DNA from: Actinomadura hallensis
GTDB lineage: Bacteria > Actinomycetota > Actinomycetes > Streptosporangiales > Streptosporangiaceae
Length of the DNA: 64,000 nt
NCBI RefSeq assembly: GCF_006716765.1
Contig: NZ_VFPO01000001.1
Span: 248,001-312,000 of the forward strand
Reading direction: 5' to 3'
Position numbers and translations under genes: made by a program. Shown here one piece after another: positions 51,316 to 60,331 of the stretch; positions within the stretch are counted from its first letter, which is position 1; each line of letters starts with the position of its first letter. The notes beneath the pieces were generated by a model that did not search any database, was not told where the DNA came from, and was given only the letters and a program-made list of their open reading frames with translations.

Positions 51316-52085
51316 TCACAATGGCTCTTTTTCTTCCTCGGGTGACCTCGTAATTCTGTAGGACGACGATGGTCTTGACGAGGTGGCCGGCCTTGCTGGG
51401 GCTGCATCGGAGCTTGCGGAGGAGCCGTCAGCTTTTGAGCTGGGCGTTCGCTCGTTCACCGGGTCCGCGCAGCTTGGCGTGCGAGCGGTTGGCCTGCTTG
51501 CAGGACTCGGGCTTGTCGCGTCCCTTGTACGGGGTGAAGACGACGCAGACCTCGGCGCCCTTGATAACCCTTGTCGGCCGGCGTGATGATCCCGGCCATT
51601 TTCAGCCCGCGCAGGATTCCACACGCGTGCGGCGGTCAGGTCGTGCGTCCGTCCGGGCAGCGCCCCGGACCTCCACAGGATCGTGCCGTCGAGGCCAGCG
51701 ATGACCTGCACGTTCATGCCGTGGTAGAGGTGCTGGCCGAGTAGTACGGTCGTTCGGCCCGCACCCGGTCGCATGCGATGAGCGTGCCGTCCAGCACCAG
51801 CAGGTGCAGCCTGCTTGGCCTTCTGCAGCGCCGTCGGCAGTTTGGGTGACCGCGCCGACGGCAGCGCCACCGACTCTTGGACGTACCGTCAGGCGGTGCT
51901 CGCCGACACCCCGGACCCAGTTGCGAGCTCGGCGAAGGTTTCGCCTTTGTGCAGGTGTACCAGCACCAGCTGGGCCTGCTGGCCGGGGTTGAGTAGCCGC
52001 CAGTCCGACCCGATCGCCTTGCGGTGCCGCCGGATCACTGCGGCCAGGTAGATCAGTGTCGGCTGCGAGCAACAGTCACGGGCTG
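51316..52085 (-). mobile_element. Decayed IS5-family (ISL2-type) transposase
   Basis: Reading leftward from about 52060 in several frames: LIYLAAVIRRHRKAIGSDWR, HKGETFAELATGSGVSASTA, YHGMNVQVIAGLDGTILWRS, ARVWNILRGLKMAGIITPAD, KGYQGAEVCVVFTPYKGRDK and RLLRKLRCSPSKAGHLVKTI. These are the HTH and DDE segments of DDE_Tnp_4-type transposases. At least two TGG-to-TGA nonsense changes and three or more frameshifts interrupt it. I could not define the terminal inverted repeats. It has inserted into the third DUF397 copy. Confidence 0.8.
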
Positions 52086-52654
52086 GACGTGGGGACGCGT
52101 GGTGTGCATCCGGCCGGGTGACCCGCCCATGTCCAGGCGTCCTTCCTCTGCGCAGCGTGCTTCGTCGGCGGAGGGTGCTTCGTCGGTGGAGGGTGCTTCG
52201 TCGGCGCGGGCGTTGTTGCCCTAGTGGTGGAGCACGCTCGTGCCCTTCGGCCCGGGTGTGTTCCCTTGCGCAGGTCGCCGTTTGCTCTCACAGCGCGCGG
52301 TGACCTCCCATGTCCAGGCGCCCTTCTCCGGCCCGGCGCCTATCTTCGGCGCAGCGTGCTTTGTCGGTACAGCGTCTTTCCCCTGCGCAGTGTGCTTTCC
52401 CTGCGCAGTGTGCTTCGTCGGCGTAGGGTGCTTCGCTGGCGCGGGTGTCTTTGCTCGGGCCGGGGTGCATGCCTGTGCCTCCGGCCCGGGGGTGTTCTTT
52501 TGCGTGGGCGGGTTCCTTGGGGTGGGGTGCTCCTTTGGTGGGTGTGGCCGGGTGTGTCGGGTGGTGGTGGGTTGGTTGATCGGTGTGGGTGTGGGCTGGT
52601 CGGTGAGGGATGGGAGTGGTTGGTTGGGTGTGTGGTGGGCTCGGGGTTGGGCTG
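52086..52654. repeat. Diverged tandem duplication and low-complexity DNA
   Basis: Two related segments, about 52128-52275 and 52308-52505, share CCCATGTCCAGGCG, GCGCAGCGTGCTT, repeated GGTGCTTCGTCGG units and TTCGGCCCGGGTGTGTTC-like ends. Beyond them, 52536-52730 is strikingly G/T-rich on the plus strand. Open frames here give only Thr/Pro/His repeats and I do not consider them genes. Confidence 0.65.
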
Positions 52655-53896
52655 TTAGGCGGCTTGGGGTCGTGGGGGTGGGCGGTTGAGGGTGGTGGGT
52701 TGGTGGGGTTTGGGGTGGTGGAGGCGGTAGAGGTGGCGGCCGTCGTGGTGTTTGGTGATGGTGAGGCGGTCGGGGTGGGTGTGTTTGTAGCGGTTGTGCC
52801 AGCTGCAGGTCAGGGCGAGCTGGTCGATGTCGGTGGACGATCCCAGGGCCCAGCCGTGGACGTGGTCGACTTCGCACAGGGTGCCGGGGACTTGGCAGCC
52901 TTGCACCGCGCACGTCGGGTACAGGGCTTGGAGAACTTGGCGTTGGGGGCCGGTGGCGAAGCGGACCTTTTTGCCCAGGTAGAGGGGGAGGTTGCCGCGT
53001 CCGAGCAGCAGGGGTGACACGCCGGCGTTGAGGGCGATGCGGCGGGCTTGTGCGGCGGGGATGGGGGTGCCGTCGGGCAGGCGTGCGGGGGTGGTGCCGC
53101 CGGTCAGGGTGTCCAGGTCGCAGATTACTGTGACCCTGGTGGCGCGGTGCCCTCCTGATAGGACGGTCGTGAGGGCCGCGGCGGTGCGCTCGGGCAGGTC
53201 GCGGTGGTCGTCGGTGCCGGCGGGTTTGGTCAGGGGGCCCAGGGTGCCGTCCCAGATCGCGGCGTCTTCGGCGTTGAGCCAGCCGTTGATGTAGCGGCCG
53301 CCGTCCAGGCAGCGGGTGGCCTGGATCCAGGAGTGCTGGTAGCCGCGCGCGGCGTCGTCGGGGGGCTGGTCGGTGCCGTCGCGTTCGGCGATGACGTCGC
53401 GGATGCGGCGGCCGGACACGGCGAGTTTCGCGGCGGAGAAGTCCTGGTCGACCATGTCGAGCAGGATGCGTTCGGCGGCGGCGCAGTCGGGGTCGTCCAG
53501 GCGGGCGACGGCGTCGGCGATGGTGGCGGCGTAGCCGAACGACAGATCACCTGTGGACCAGCGCTGGACGACCTGGCCGAGGCGGTGCCGCTGGCGGGCC
53601 AGGGTGAGGCGTTCTTTGGCGCGGGCGTCGCGCATGCCCAGGCGGTGGCGCAGCCAGGCCTGGGTGGACGCATAGCCCCATCGCTGGGCCTCACGCCCCG
53701 CATCGACGACGCAGACCAGGCCCGCCAGAGCCGCCTCTTGGAGGTCGATCGCGGCGGCGAGGGTCTCGGTCAGCTCCAGGCATTCCGCAGCGGATTCGGG
53801 TGCGGGACGGTCGGCGAGTTCGGCGGCGATCTTCGACAGCAGCGCCACCAATTCACCGGTGGGCGCCTCTTCAACCCGAAGATCTGTCGAACACAT
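52655..53896 (-). CDS. DUF222 / HNH endonuclease domain protein (13E12-type)
   Basis: 413 residues. N-terminal DUF222 (about 20-300): AAAIDLQEAALAGLVCVVDA, TQAWLRHRLGMRDARAKERL, DGGRYINGWLNAEDAAIWDG. C-terminal HNH: CAVQGCQVPGTLCEVDHVHG, LALTCSWHNRYKHTHPDRLT. These multicopy actinobacterial genes (REP13E12 of mycobacteria) are often tied to mobile DNA. The last 30 residues are Pro/His-rich and lie in the G/T-rich DNA. ATG at 53896. Confidence 0.9.
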   Translation of the reverse strand: MCSTDLRVEEAPTGELVALLSKIAAELADRPAPESAAECLELTETLAAAIDLQEAALAGLVCVVDAGREAQRWGYASTQAWLRHRLGMRDARAKERLTLARQRHRLGQVVQRWSTGDLSFGYAATIADAVARLDDPDCAAAERILLDMVDQDFSAAKLAVSGRRIRDVIAERDGTDQPPDDAARGYQHSWIQATRCLDGGRYINGWLNAEDAAIWDGTLGPLTKPAGTDDHRDLPERTAAALTTVLSGGHRATRVTVICDLDTLTGGTTPARLPDGTPIPAAQARRIALNAGVSPLLLGRGNLPLYLGKKVRFATGPQRQVLQALYPTCAVQGCQVPGTLCEVDHVHGWALGSSTDIDQLALTCSWHNRYKHTHPDRLTITKHHDGRHLYRLHHPKPHQPTTLNRPPPRPQAA

Positions 53897-54166
53897 GCTC
53901 GAATGCTATCCCACCCCCGGCCGCGGCTGCGCCCCGAAAAGCCCGAACATAGGATCGATTATTGTCACCTCACAGCCAGCCCGAAAAGTCGCCTAAACAA
54001 TGAATGCCTGAATTGTGGCCTTTGCGGCGATGGGACTGCACAACCAGCGGTGGATCTGATGGTCAAGGAACAAGTGGACGCCGAGGACGCTGTGAAGACG
54101 CTGTGAAGACTTCGTCCCAGTCTGTGGAGGAGATTGAGCTGCAGGTGCCGTCAGACGCGGAGAGCG
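53897..54166. other. Intergenic, no gene seen
   Basis: An AT-richer stretch between the HNH gene and a DUF397 remnant. It contains a short duplication (gctgtgaagac twice at about 54089-54109) and no recognisable coding sequence. It may hold the eroded end of an XRE gene: codons resembling the ERWA end of the regulator at 49962 appear at about 54163. Confidence 0.4.
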
Positions 54167-54332
54167 ATGGGCCTGGGCGCGGGTGGTGTAGAGGAAGGCT
54201 GATAACTGCGTCCAGCTGGCCTCCGACCGCGAGGAGGTCGTTGCGGTCCGGGACAACAAGGGCCCGAGGGGGCAGCTTGCTCTTTGGTCGCGGGAGATTT
54301 CGGATTCGTCGGCGTTCTCTGGAGGGCTCTAG
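54167..54332 (+). pseudogene. DUF397 remnant
   Basis: It starts with the same GAGCGATGGGCCTG context as the intact copy at 50738. After a frameshift it reads ADNCVQLASDREEVVAVRDN, KGPRGQLALWSREISDSSAF and stops at 54332. The N-terminal WRKSS part is lost. It indicates that a second XRE-DUF397 pair once stood here. Confidence 0.65.
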
Positions 54333-54430
54333 CTTTCACCGTCCGGCGGCGGTGTCGGGGTGTGGCGTGGGGCGGTGGGGGTTACTAGGGTGGGCGGGTC
54401 CCCGCCTGCTCCCCCTGCCGGACGGTGAAG

Positions 54431-56029
54431 ATGCGCGTCCACACGAGCGTTCCACTCGCCCTGGCCCTCGCCGGGGCTCTGCTCCTCACGGGCTGCGGTG
54501 GTGGCGCTGAGGCGCGGAAGGTCGATCCGCCGACGGTCGGGGCCGGCGGTGCGCGCAACGCGGGCGCCGGGGGGACGTTCGTCAAGGAGGGCGTCTTCGG
54601 CGGGGCGAACGGCATGCGCGCCCGCGTCGAGATCATGGGTGTGGAGCGGCTGGGCGCCAAGTCCGTGCTGCGCTACAACGTCACGTCCCTGGAGTCCGCC
54701 AAGAAGTCCGTGACGTTCGCGATCGACCTGCTCGACCCGGTCGGGCGGCTGCTCTACCGGCCCACCGGCTCCACCAGCGGCGAGAACTTCGAGCCCGGCG
54801 CCACCCGCGAGATGGCCGCCGAGTACACCGCGATCCCGCAGAACGTCGCGAAGGTCACCGCGATCACGCCGGGCACGGCCGGGGAGTTCACCGGCATCCC
54901 GGTGACCGGCACCGCCGACCCGTCCGCCGCCTCCCTGGCCCGGCTGCGCGGCAACCCGATCGAGCTGTACGACCTCGTCGAGGGGAAGATCAGGGACGTC
55001 GAGTCCAGCCCCCACCAGGTGAAGATCCGCCTGCACGCGGACGCGCTGTTCACGGGCCGCTCCGCCAAGCTGTCCGGACGCGCCGGAGCCCTCCTGGACG
55101 AGACCGCGCAGGAGATCAAGACCAAGGCGATGCGCCCGCTGACGATCGTCGGGCACACCGACGGACGCGGGGACGACTCCGACAATCTGAAGCTGTCCGA
55201 GGAGCGCGCCGAGGCGGTCATGAAGGCGATGAAATCGCGGCTCGGCGGTGACTTCACCTACACGACGAGCGGCAAGGGCGAGGCGGAGCCGGTCGCGGAG
55301 GAGGGCGGCGAGGACGACGCGAAGGCCCGCGCCCGCAACGCCCGCGTCGAGATCGCCTACCAGGTGAAGCGCCCGGCGGACGCCGTGCCGAACCCGCCCG
55401 GCGGCCCGTCCGCGAGCACGCCCGGAGGCCCGCCTGCCACCGCGCCGGGAGGGCCGTCGGCGCCTGCGCCCGGCGTTCCGTCCGCCGAATCGGACGACGG
55501 TGTGTCGGTGCGTCCGCCTGCGGATCCGCTCGCGAAGTCGCCCAGTCCGCTCACCAGCCCGCCTTCGGCCACGCCTGGGAGTCCGCCCGGCGGGGCGAGC
55601 CCCAACGGCGTTCCGGCGGAGTTCCGGGCCGAGGACGGGGAGAAGGTCGCCAGCCGTGAGGCGGGCAAGCGGCGCCTGGACGTCAAGCCCTTCTACCGGG
55701 ACGGCTCCTACATCGTCGCCGTGTTCGACATCGTCGGCGAAGGCCCCACCCCCGCCACCTACACGCACCGGGACTACCCCGGGGGCGTGTTCACGTCCTT
55801 CTCGATCCGGGTCAAGGGGAGCGACGACGTGCACCGGGCCGTCCGGATCGGTCCCGTGTCGCCGGGCGCCGACGGCTCCTACCTCGATCCCGGACGAGCC
55901 GTCCCCGACGCCGGCGCTGACCAGCCGGTCCGCGGCTTCGTCTACCTGCCCGCCCCACCCGGCAACGCGACCACCGTCACCTTCGACGCCGGTCCCTTCG
56001 GCACGGTCGAGGACGTCCCCGTGCAGTAG
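54431..56029 (+). CDS. OmpA-domain lipoprotein
   Basis: 532 residues from ATG 54431 (GTG 54425 possible). Lipoprotein signal: LALALAGALLLTGC. An immunoglobulin-like region (about 45-150) precedes an OmpA C-like domain (about 190-310) with FTGRSAKLSGRAGALLDETA, TIVGHTDGRGDDSDNLKLSE and ARNARVEIAYQV, the peptidoglycan-binding motif set. A Pro/Gly/Ser-rich linker (about 320-400) joins a last beta domain. Gram-positive members are thought to tether the membrane to the wall; partner unknown. Confidence 0.88.
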   Translation: MRVHTSVPLALALAGALLLTGCGGGAEARKVDPPTVGAGGARNAGAGGTFVKEGVFGGANGMRARVEIMGVERLGAKSVLRYNVTSLESAKKSVTFAIDLLDPVGRLLYRPTGSTSGENFEPGATREMAAEYTAIPQNVAKVTAITPGTAGEFTGIPVTGTADPSAASLARLRGNPIELYDLVEGKIRDVESSPHQVKIRLHADALFTGRSAKLSGRAGALLDETAQEIKTKAMRPLTIVGHTDGRGDDSDNLKLSEERAEAVMKAMKSRLGGDFTYTTSGKGEAEPVAEEGGEDDAKARARNARVEIAYQVKRPADAVPNPPGGPSASTPGGPPATAPGGPSAPAPGVPSAESDDGVSVRPPADPLAKSPSPLTSPPSATPGSPPGGASPNGVPAEFRAEDGEKVASREAGKRRLDVKPFYRDGSYIVAVFDIVGEGPTPATYTHRDYPGGVFTSFSIRVKGSDDVHRAVRIGPVSPGADGSYLDPGRAVPDAGADQPVRGFVYLPAPPGNATTVTFDAGPFGTVEDVPVQ

Positions 56030-56145
56030 ACCGCCCAGGTCGCTCCTCCGCCGCAGACGGACGCGGAGATCGTTTGACGTGTGGCGGACGATCCGAACGG
56101 ACATCTAAAGAGAACGGACACGGATCGTCTGGCGGAGGTCATCGC

Positions 56146-56388
56146 ATGGGTGTCGGCGTCAGTGTTTTCACGATCACGTTAGGGCTGATCCTGAAATTCG
56201 CGATCAACCCGGATGCGATGACGGACCCGGTGGACATCCACGTCGTCGGGGTCATTCTGATCATCGTCGGCGGGGTGTCGTTCGCGCTCCAGCTGCTGCT
56301 GATGTCCCGGACGCAGCCGAGCCGTCCCCGCTTCCCGTCGGAACGGACCGAGCACACCTACGACGAGGACAACCCGCCCCGCCCCTGA
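56146..56388 (+). CDS. DUF6458 family small membrane protein
   Basis: 80 residues. Opening MGVGVSVFTITLGLILKFAI with a first membrane helix, VDIHVVGVILIIVGGVSFAL as the second, and a polar acidic tail. This fits the small DUF6458 proteins common in actinobacteria. GGAGGT precedes ATG 56146. Function unknown. A strong terminator follows. Confidence 0.85.
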   Translation: MGVGVSVFTITLGLILKFAINPDAMTDPVDIHVVGVILIIVGGVSFALQLLLMSRTQPSRPRFPSERTEHTYDEDNPPRP

Positions 56389-56394
56389 GAACAC

Positions 56395-56433
56395 GCGGGG
56401 CCGGCGCCGATCACCGGCGCCGGCCCCGCTTTT
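56395..56433. terminator. Intrinsic terminator between convergent genes
   Basis: GCGGGGCCGGCGCCG (56395-56409) pairs perfectly with CGGCGCCGGCCCCGC (56415-56429), loop of 5, with TTTT at 56430-56433 on the plus side. It can serve both the DUF6458 gene and the E2 operon. Confidence 0.9.
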
Positions 56434-56445
56434 CGCCCTACGCGG

Positions 56446-57990
56446 TCACGACCAGGCGAGCATGCGGATCGGGTCCTCCAGCATGTCGCCGACGTCGCGC
56501 AGCACCCGCGACCCCAGCTCGCCGTCCACGATCCGGTGGTCGAACGACAGCGCCAGCGTCGTCACCTTCCGGATCGCCAGCTCGCCCTCGTGCACCCACG
56601 GCATGTCCCGGATCTGGCCGAACGCCAGGATCGCGGCCTCGCCGGGGGTGAGGATCGGGGTGCCGGAGTCGACGCCGAACACGCCCACGTTCGTGATCGT
56701 GATCGTCCCGTCGGACAGGTCGGCCGGGGACGCCTTGCCCGCGCGCGCCTTCTCGGTCAGCTCGGTGAGCGCGCGGGCCAGGCCGGGCAGGTCGAGGTCC
56801 TGCGCGTCCTTCACCTTCGGGACGATCAGGCCCCGGTCGGTGGCCGCCGCGATCCCGAGGTTCACGTACCGCTTGACGACGATCTCCGCGCCGGACGGGC
56901 CGTCCACCCACGTGGAGTTCACCCGCGGGTTCCGCGCCACGGCGATGAGCAGCGCCCGCGCCACCAGCAGCAGCGGGGACACCTTCACGTCCGCGAACTC
57001 GGGCAGCTCGCGGAGCCGCTTCACGGTCTCCATCGTCCGCGTCACGTCCACCTGGAGGAACTCGGTGACGTGCGGGGCGGTGAACGCCGAGTCCGACATC
57101 GCGGCCGCGGTCGCCTTGCGGACGCCCTTGACCGGGATCCGCTCCTCCCGCGGCCCCGCCTGCGCGGGCGCCCGCCGCGCCTGCGCGGCGGGCTGGGCCG
57201 TCGGTTGGGCCGCGGCCTGGGCGGCGGCGTGTGCGGCGAGGACGTCGTCGCGGGTGATCGACCCCTGCGGGCCCGACCCGGTGATGCCGGCGAGGTCGAC
57301 GCCGAGGTCCTTCGCCATCTTCCGGACCGGCGGCTTCGCGAGCGGCAGCCCGTCTCCGGCGGGCCGCGGCCGCGGAGCCTGGGGCGCGGCGGGCGCCGGA
57401 GGCGCGACCGGCGCCGCAGGAGCGGCCAGCGGTGCGGTCCGCGCCGCGGCCGGCGGTGCGGTCGGCGCCGCGGCCGGCGGTGCGGTCGGCGGTGCGGCCG
57501 GCGGTGTGGTCGGCGTCCGGGGCGCGTGGGGCGGCGCGCCGTTGGCCGTCGCCTTGCGGGGACGGCGCTTCGTCGCCCCCTCCTTGACCCCGTACCCGAC
57601 CAGGACGGGCTGGCGCTTCGGCGGCGCCTCCGGCGACACCATGCCCGGCTCCTCGACGCGGGGCACGCCGTCCTCCTCGGCCGCCTCCCCGCTCGTCGCG
57701 GCCCGTGCCGGAGGCTCGGACGGCGGCGCCGCGCCGCCCTCGGCGTTCACCGCGATGATCGGGGTGCCCACGTCGACGGTCTCGCCCTCGGCGACCATCA
57801 GCTCGGCCACCACGCCTTCGAACGGGCAGGGCAGCTCGACGATGGCCTTCGCCGTCTCGATCTCGACGATGGTCTGGTTGACCTCGACCGCGTCGCCCGG
57901 CTGGACGTGCCACTTGACGATCTCGGCCTCGGTCAGGCCCTCTCCGACGTCCGGCAGCTTGAAGAGTTGCGGCTGGCTCACGGGCGTCAC
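56446..57990 (-). CDS. Dihydrolipoamide acyltransferase (E2) of a 2-oxoacid dehydrogenase
   Basis: 514 residues. N-terminal lipoyl domain with the modified lysine in EIETAKAIVELP; a long Ala/Pro linker (about 140-210); the peripheral subunit-binding domain (KPPVRKMAKDLGVDLAGITG); and the catalytic domain with LALSFDHRIVDGE (HxxxDG). GTG at 57990 overlaps the E1 beta stop. It transfers the acyl group to CoA. The linker is repetitive at DNA level. Branched-chain rather than pyruvate specificity is likely from the E1 pairing, but not proven. Confidence 0.93.
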   Translation of the reverse strand: MTPVSQPQLFKLPDVGEGLTEAEIVKWHVQPGDAVEVNQTIVEIETAKAIVELPCPFEGVVAELMVAEGETVDVGTPIIAVNAEGGAAPPSEPPARAATSGEAAEEDGVPRVEEPGMVSPEAPPKRQPVLVGYGVKEGATKRRPRKATANGAPPHAPRTPTTPPAAPPTAPPAAAPTAPPAAARTAPLAAPAAPVAPPAPAAPQAPRPRPAGDGLPLAKPPVRKMAKDLGVDLAGITGSGPQGSITRDDVLAAHAAAQAAAQPTAQPAAQARRAPAQAGPREERIPVKGVRKATAAAMSDSAFTAPHVTEFLQVDVTRTMETVKRLRELPEFADVKVSPLLLVARALLIAVARNPRVNSTWVDGPSGAEIVVKRYVNLGIAAATDRGLIVPKVKDAQDLDLPGLARALTELTEKARAGKASPADLSDGTITITNVGVFGVDSGTPILTPGEAAILAFGQIRDMPWVHEGELAIRKVTTLALSFDHRIVDGELGSRVLRDVGDMLEDPIRMLAWS

Positions 57991-58964
57991 CACGCGAAGG
58001 TCCGGTCGACCGCGTCCAGGATGCGGTCGAGGTCGGGCAGGTACTGGTCCTCGACGCGCGAGGGCGGGTAGGGGGTGGAGAACCCGCCGACCCGCAGCAC
58101 CGGCGACTCCAGCCGGTAGAAGCACCGCTCGGTGATCCGCGCGGCCAGCTCGGCGCCGAAGCCGCCGAACACCGGCGCCTCGTGGACGACGACGCAGCGT
58201 CCCGTCCGGTTCACCGAGTCCGTCACGGTGCCGATGTCGAGGGGGTTCAGCGAGCGCAGGTCGATGACCTCCAGCGACCGCCCCTCGTCGGCGGCCGCGG
58301 CGGCGGCCTCCAGGCACGTCTTCACCGACGGCCCGTACGCCAGCACGGTCACGTGCTCGCCCGGCTGGACGACCGTCGCCTCGTGCAGCGGCCTCCAGTC
58401 GGTGGAGTCGACGTCCACCTCCGCCTTGTCCCAGTACCGCCGCTTCGGCTCGAAGAAGATCACCGGGTCGGGCGATTCGATCGACTGCTGGATCATCGCG
58501 TAGGCGTCCACCGGGTTGGAGCACGCCACCACCCGCAGGCCCGCCGTGTGCGTGAAGTACGCCTCGGGCGACTCCGAGTGGTGCTCCACCGCGCCGATGC
58601 CGCCGCCGCAGGGGATGCGGACGACGACCGGCAGCGACACCGCGCCGAGCGACCGCATCCGCATCTTCGCCAGCTGCGTGATGATCTGGTCGGCGGCCGG
58701 GAACACGAATCCGTCGAACTGGATCTCGCAGACGGGCCGGTAGCCGCGCAGCGCCAGCCCGATCGCCGTGCCGATGATGCCGGACTCGGCGAGCGGCGTG
58801 TCGATGACGCGTTCCTCGCCGAAGTCCTTCATGAGCCCGTCGGTGATCCGGAAGACCCCGCCGAGCTGCCCGACGTCCTCACCCATCACGAGGACCTTCG
58901 GGTCGTTCTCCATGGCCTTGCGCAGGCCCTCGTTGAGGGCCTTGCCGAGGGTCAGGGTGGTCAT
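57987..58964 (-). CDS. 2-oxoacid dehydrogenase E1 component, beta subunit
   Basis: 325 residues. TPP/E1-beta motifs: VLVMGEDVGQLGGVFRITDG, DTPLAESGIIGTAIGLALRG, RIPCGGGIGAVEHHSESPEA and VIDLRSLNPLDIGTV. ATG at 58964 overlaps the alpha-subunit stop (ATGA). With the alpha subunit it forms the thiamine-diphosphate decarboxylase of a branched-chain (or pyruvate) dehydrogenase complex. No E3 gene is in the window. Confidence 0.93.
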   Translation of the reverse strand: MTTLTLGKALNEGLRKAMENDPKVLVMGEDVGQLGGVFRITDGLMKDFGEERVIDTPLAESGIIGTAIGLALRGYRPVCEIQFDGFVFPAADQIITQLAKMRMRSLGAVSLPVVVRIPCGGGIGAVEHHSESPEAYFTHTAGLRVVACSNPVDAYAMIQQSIESPDPVIFFEPKRRYWDKAEVDVDSTDWRPLHEATVVQPGEHVTVLAYGPSVKTCLEAAAAAADEGRSLEVIDLRSLNPLDIGTVTDSVNRTGRCVVVHEAPVFGGFGAELAARITERCFYRLESPVLRVGGFSTPYPPSRVEDQYLPDLDRILDAVDRTFAW

Positions 58965-60091
58965 TTCGCCTCCTCCTCGAACGACGCCAGGTAGGCGGCG
59001 AACTGCTCCTGCTCCTCGGTCATCAGCGGATGCCGGTCTGCGTACACGTGGTCGAACATCGACAGCGGCTCCGGGTCCGGCATCGACAGGCACCCCTCTC
59101 GCACTTCCCTGGCGAGCTGCTTGGCCTCGTCCTCCACCTTGTCGAAGAACCCCGCGTCGGCCATGTCGTTGCGCACGAGGTACGCCTTGACGCGCTCGAT
59201 GGGGTCCTTGAGCTTCCACGCCTCTTCCTCGGCCTTGAGCCGGTAGCGCGTGGGGTCGTCCGTCGTGGTGTGGGCGCCCATCCGGTACGTGAACGCCTCG
59301 ATGAGCGTCGGGCCCTGACCGGTGCGGGCGTTCTCCAGGGCCTTCCTGGTCACGGCCAGACAAGCGAAGACATCGTTGCCGTCCACGCGCAGGCCCGGAA
59401 AACCGAACCCCTTGGCCCGCTTGTAGAGGGGGATCCTGGTCTGCCGCTCAATCGGCTCGGAGATGGCCCACTGGTTGTTCTGGCAGAAGAACACGATGGG
59501 GACGTTGAACACCGAGGCGAACACGAACGACTCGTTCACGTCGCCCTGTGATGTCGCCCCGTCGCCGAAGTACGCGATCGTCGCGCCCGCGGAGGGCGTG
59601 CCCAGCACGCCGTCCCGCTGGACGCCCATCGCGTAGCCGGTCGCGTGCAGCGTCTGGCTGCCGATCACGATGGTGTAGAGGTGGAACCCGTGCTCGCCGG
59701 GGTCCCAGCCGCCGTGGCTGACACCGCGGAACAGGCCGAGCAGCTTCAGCGGCTCGACGCCCCGGCACCAGGCCACACCGTGCTCCCGGTACGTGGGGAA
59801 CACCATGTCGTGCTCGGAGAGCGCGCGTCCGGACCCGATCTGCGCCGCCTCCTGCCCCAGCAGCGACGCCCAGATGCCGAGCTCGCCCTGCCGGGTGAGC
59901 GCCACGGCCTCCAGGTCGATCCGGCGGACGATCACCAGATCGCGGTACAGGTCGCGTACTTCCTCCGCACTGAGGTCCAGGGGGTAGTCGGGATGCTCGA
60001 CGCGCTCGCCCTCGGGGGTGAGCAGCTGGACGAGCTCTGGCTCGGCGAGCTCGGTCGTGTCGGGCGCGCCGCGCACGGAGTCGATCGTCAT
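58961..60091 (-). CDS. 2-oxoacid dehydrogenase E1 component, alpha subunit
   Basis: 376 residues. The TPP-binding motif is AYFGDGATSQGDVNESFVFA followed by FFCQNNQWAISEP. Other marks are SLLGQEAAQIGSGRAL, TYREHGVAWCRGV and FTYRMGAHTTTDDPTRYR. Databases label such proteins either PdhA or BkdA; sequence alone does not decide. ATG at 60091 has GAGGAG upstream. It is the first gene of the E1a-E1b-E2 operon, with each junction overlapping by 4 bp. Confidence 0.93.
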   Translation of the reverse strand: MTIDSVRGAPDTTELAEPELVQLLTPEGERVEHPDYPLDLSAEEVRDLYRDLVIVRRIDLEAVALTRQGELGIWASLLGQEAAQIGSGRALSEHDMVFPTYREHGVAWCRGVEPLKLLGLFRGVSHGGWDPGEHGFHLYTIVIGSQTLHATGYAMGVQRDGVLGTPSAGATIAYFGDGATSQGDVNESFVFASVFNVPIVFFCQNNQWAISEPIERQTRIPLYKRAKGFGFPGLRVDGNDVFACLAVTRKALENARTGQGPTLIEAFTYRMGAHTTTDDPTRYRLKAEEEAWKLKDPIERVKAYLVRNDMADAGFFDKVEDEAKQLAREVREGCLSMPDPEPLSMFDHVYADRHPLMTEEQEQFAAYLASFEEEAK

Positions 60092-60214
60092 CGATGACAC
60101 TCCTCGTTCGGGGCCGTCACGCGGGATCGCCGCGCAACCGGCCGATGTCCACGGCTCCGCGTCCCCGGGTGGGGGGACGAAAGCCGCATATGCCATCGTG
60201 GCAGACATCACACC

Positions 60215-60227
60215 TTGCGATGCAAGT
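60215..60227. promoter_or_regulatory. CTTGC-GAT-GCAAG inverted repeat upstream of the E1 operon
   Basis: A perfect 5-bp inverted repeat with a 3-base centre, about 125 bp before the alpha-subunit start. It is a candidate operator, for instance for an Lrp/AsnC-type regulator as is common for bkd operons. No clear -35/-10 pair was found in 60092-60330. Confidence 0.35.
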
Positions 60228-60331
60228 CCCGCCATCCAGGTCCTACCCCGGGGCCCGCGCGTTGACCCCGGCGCCGCGCGGCACGTGCGGCGCCCGCGCC
60301 GCTCCCGTCACCCCTCGGTCAGCGCCCGCCC

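Noticed and set aside
52221..52913. A long minus-strand frame rich in Thr, Pro and His.
   Set aside because: It is the shifted frame of the HNH gene end and of duplicated low-complexity DNA; no start signal and no family features.
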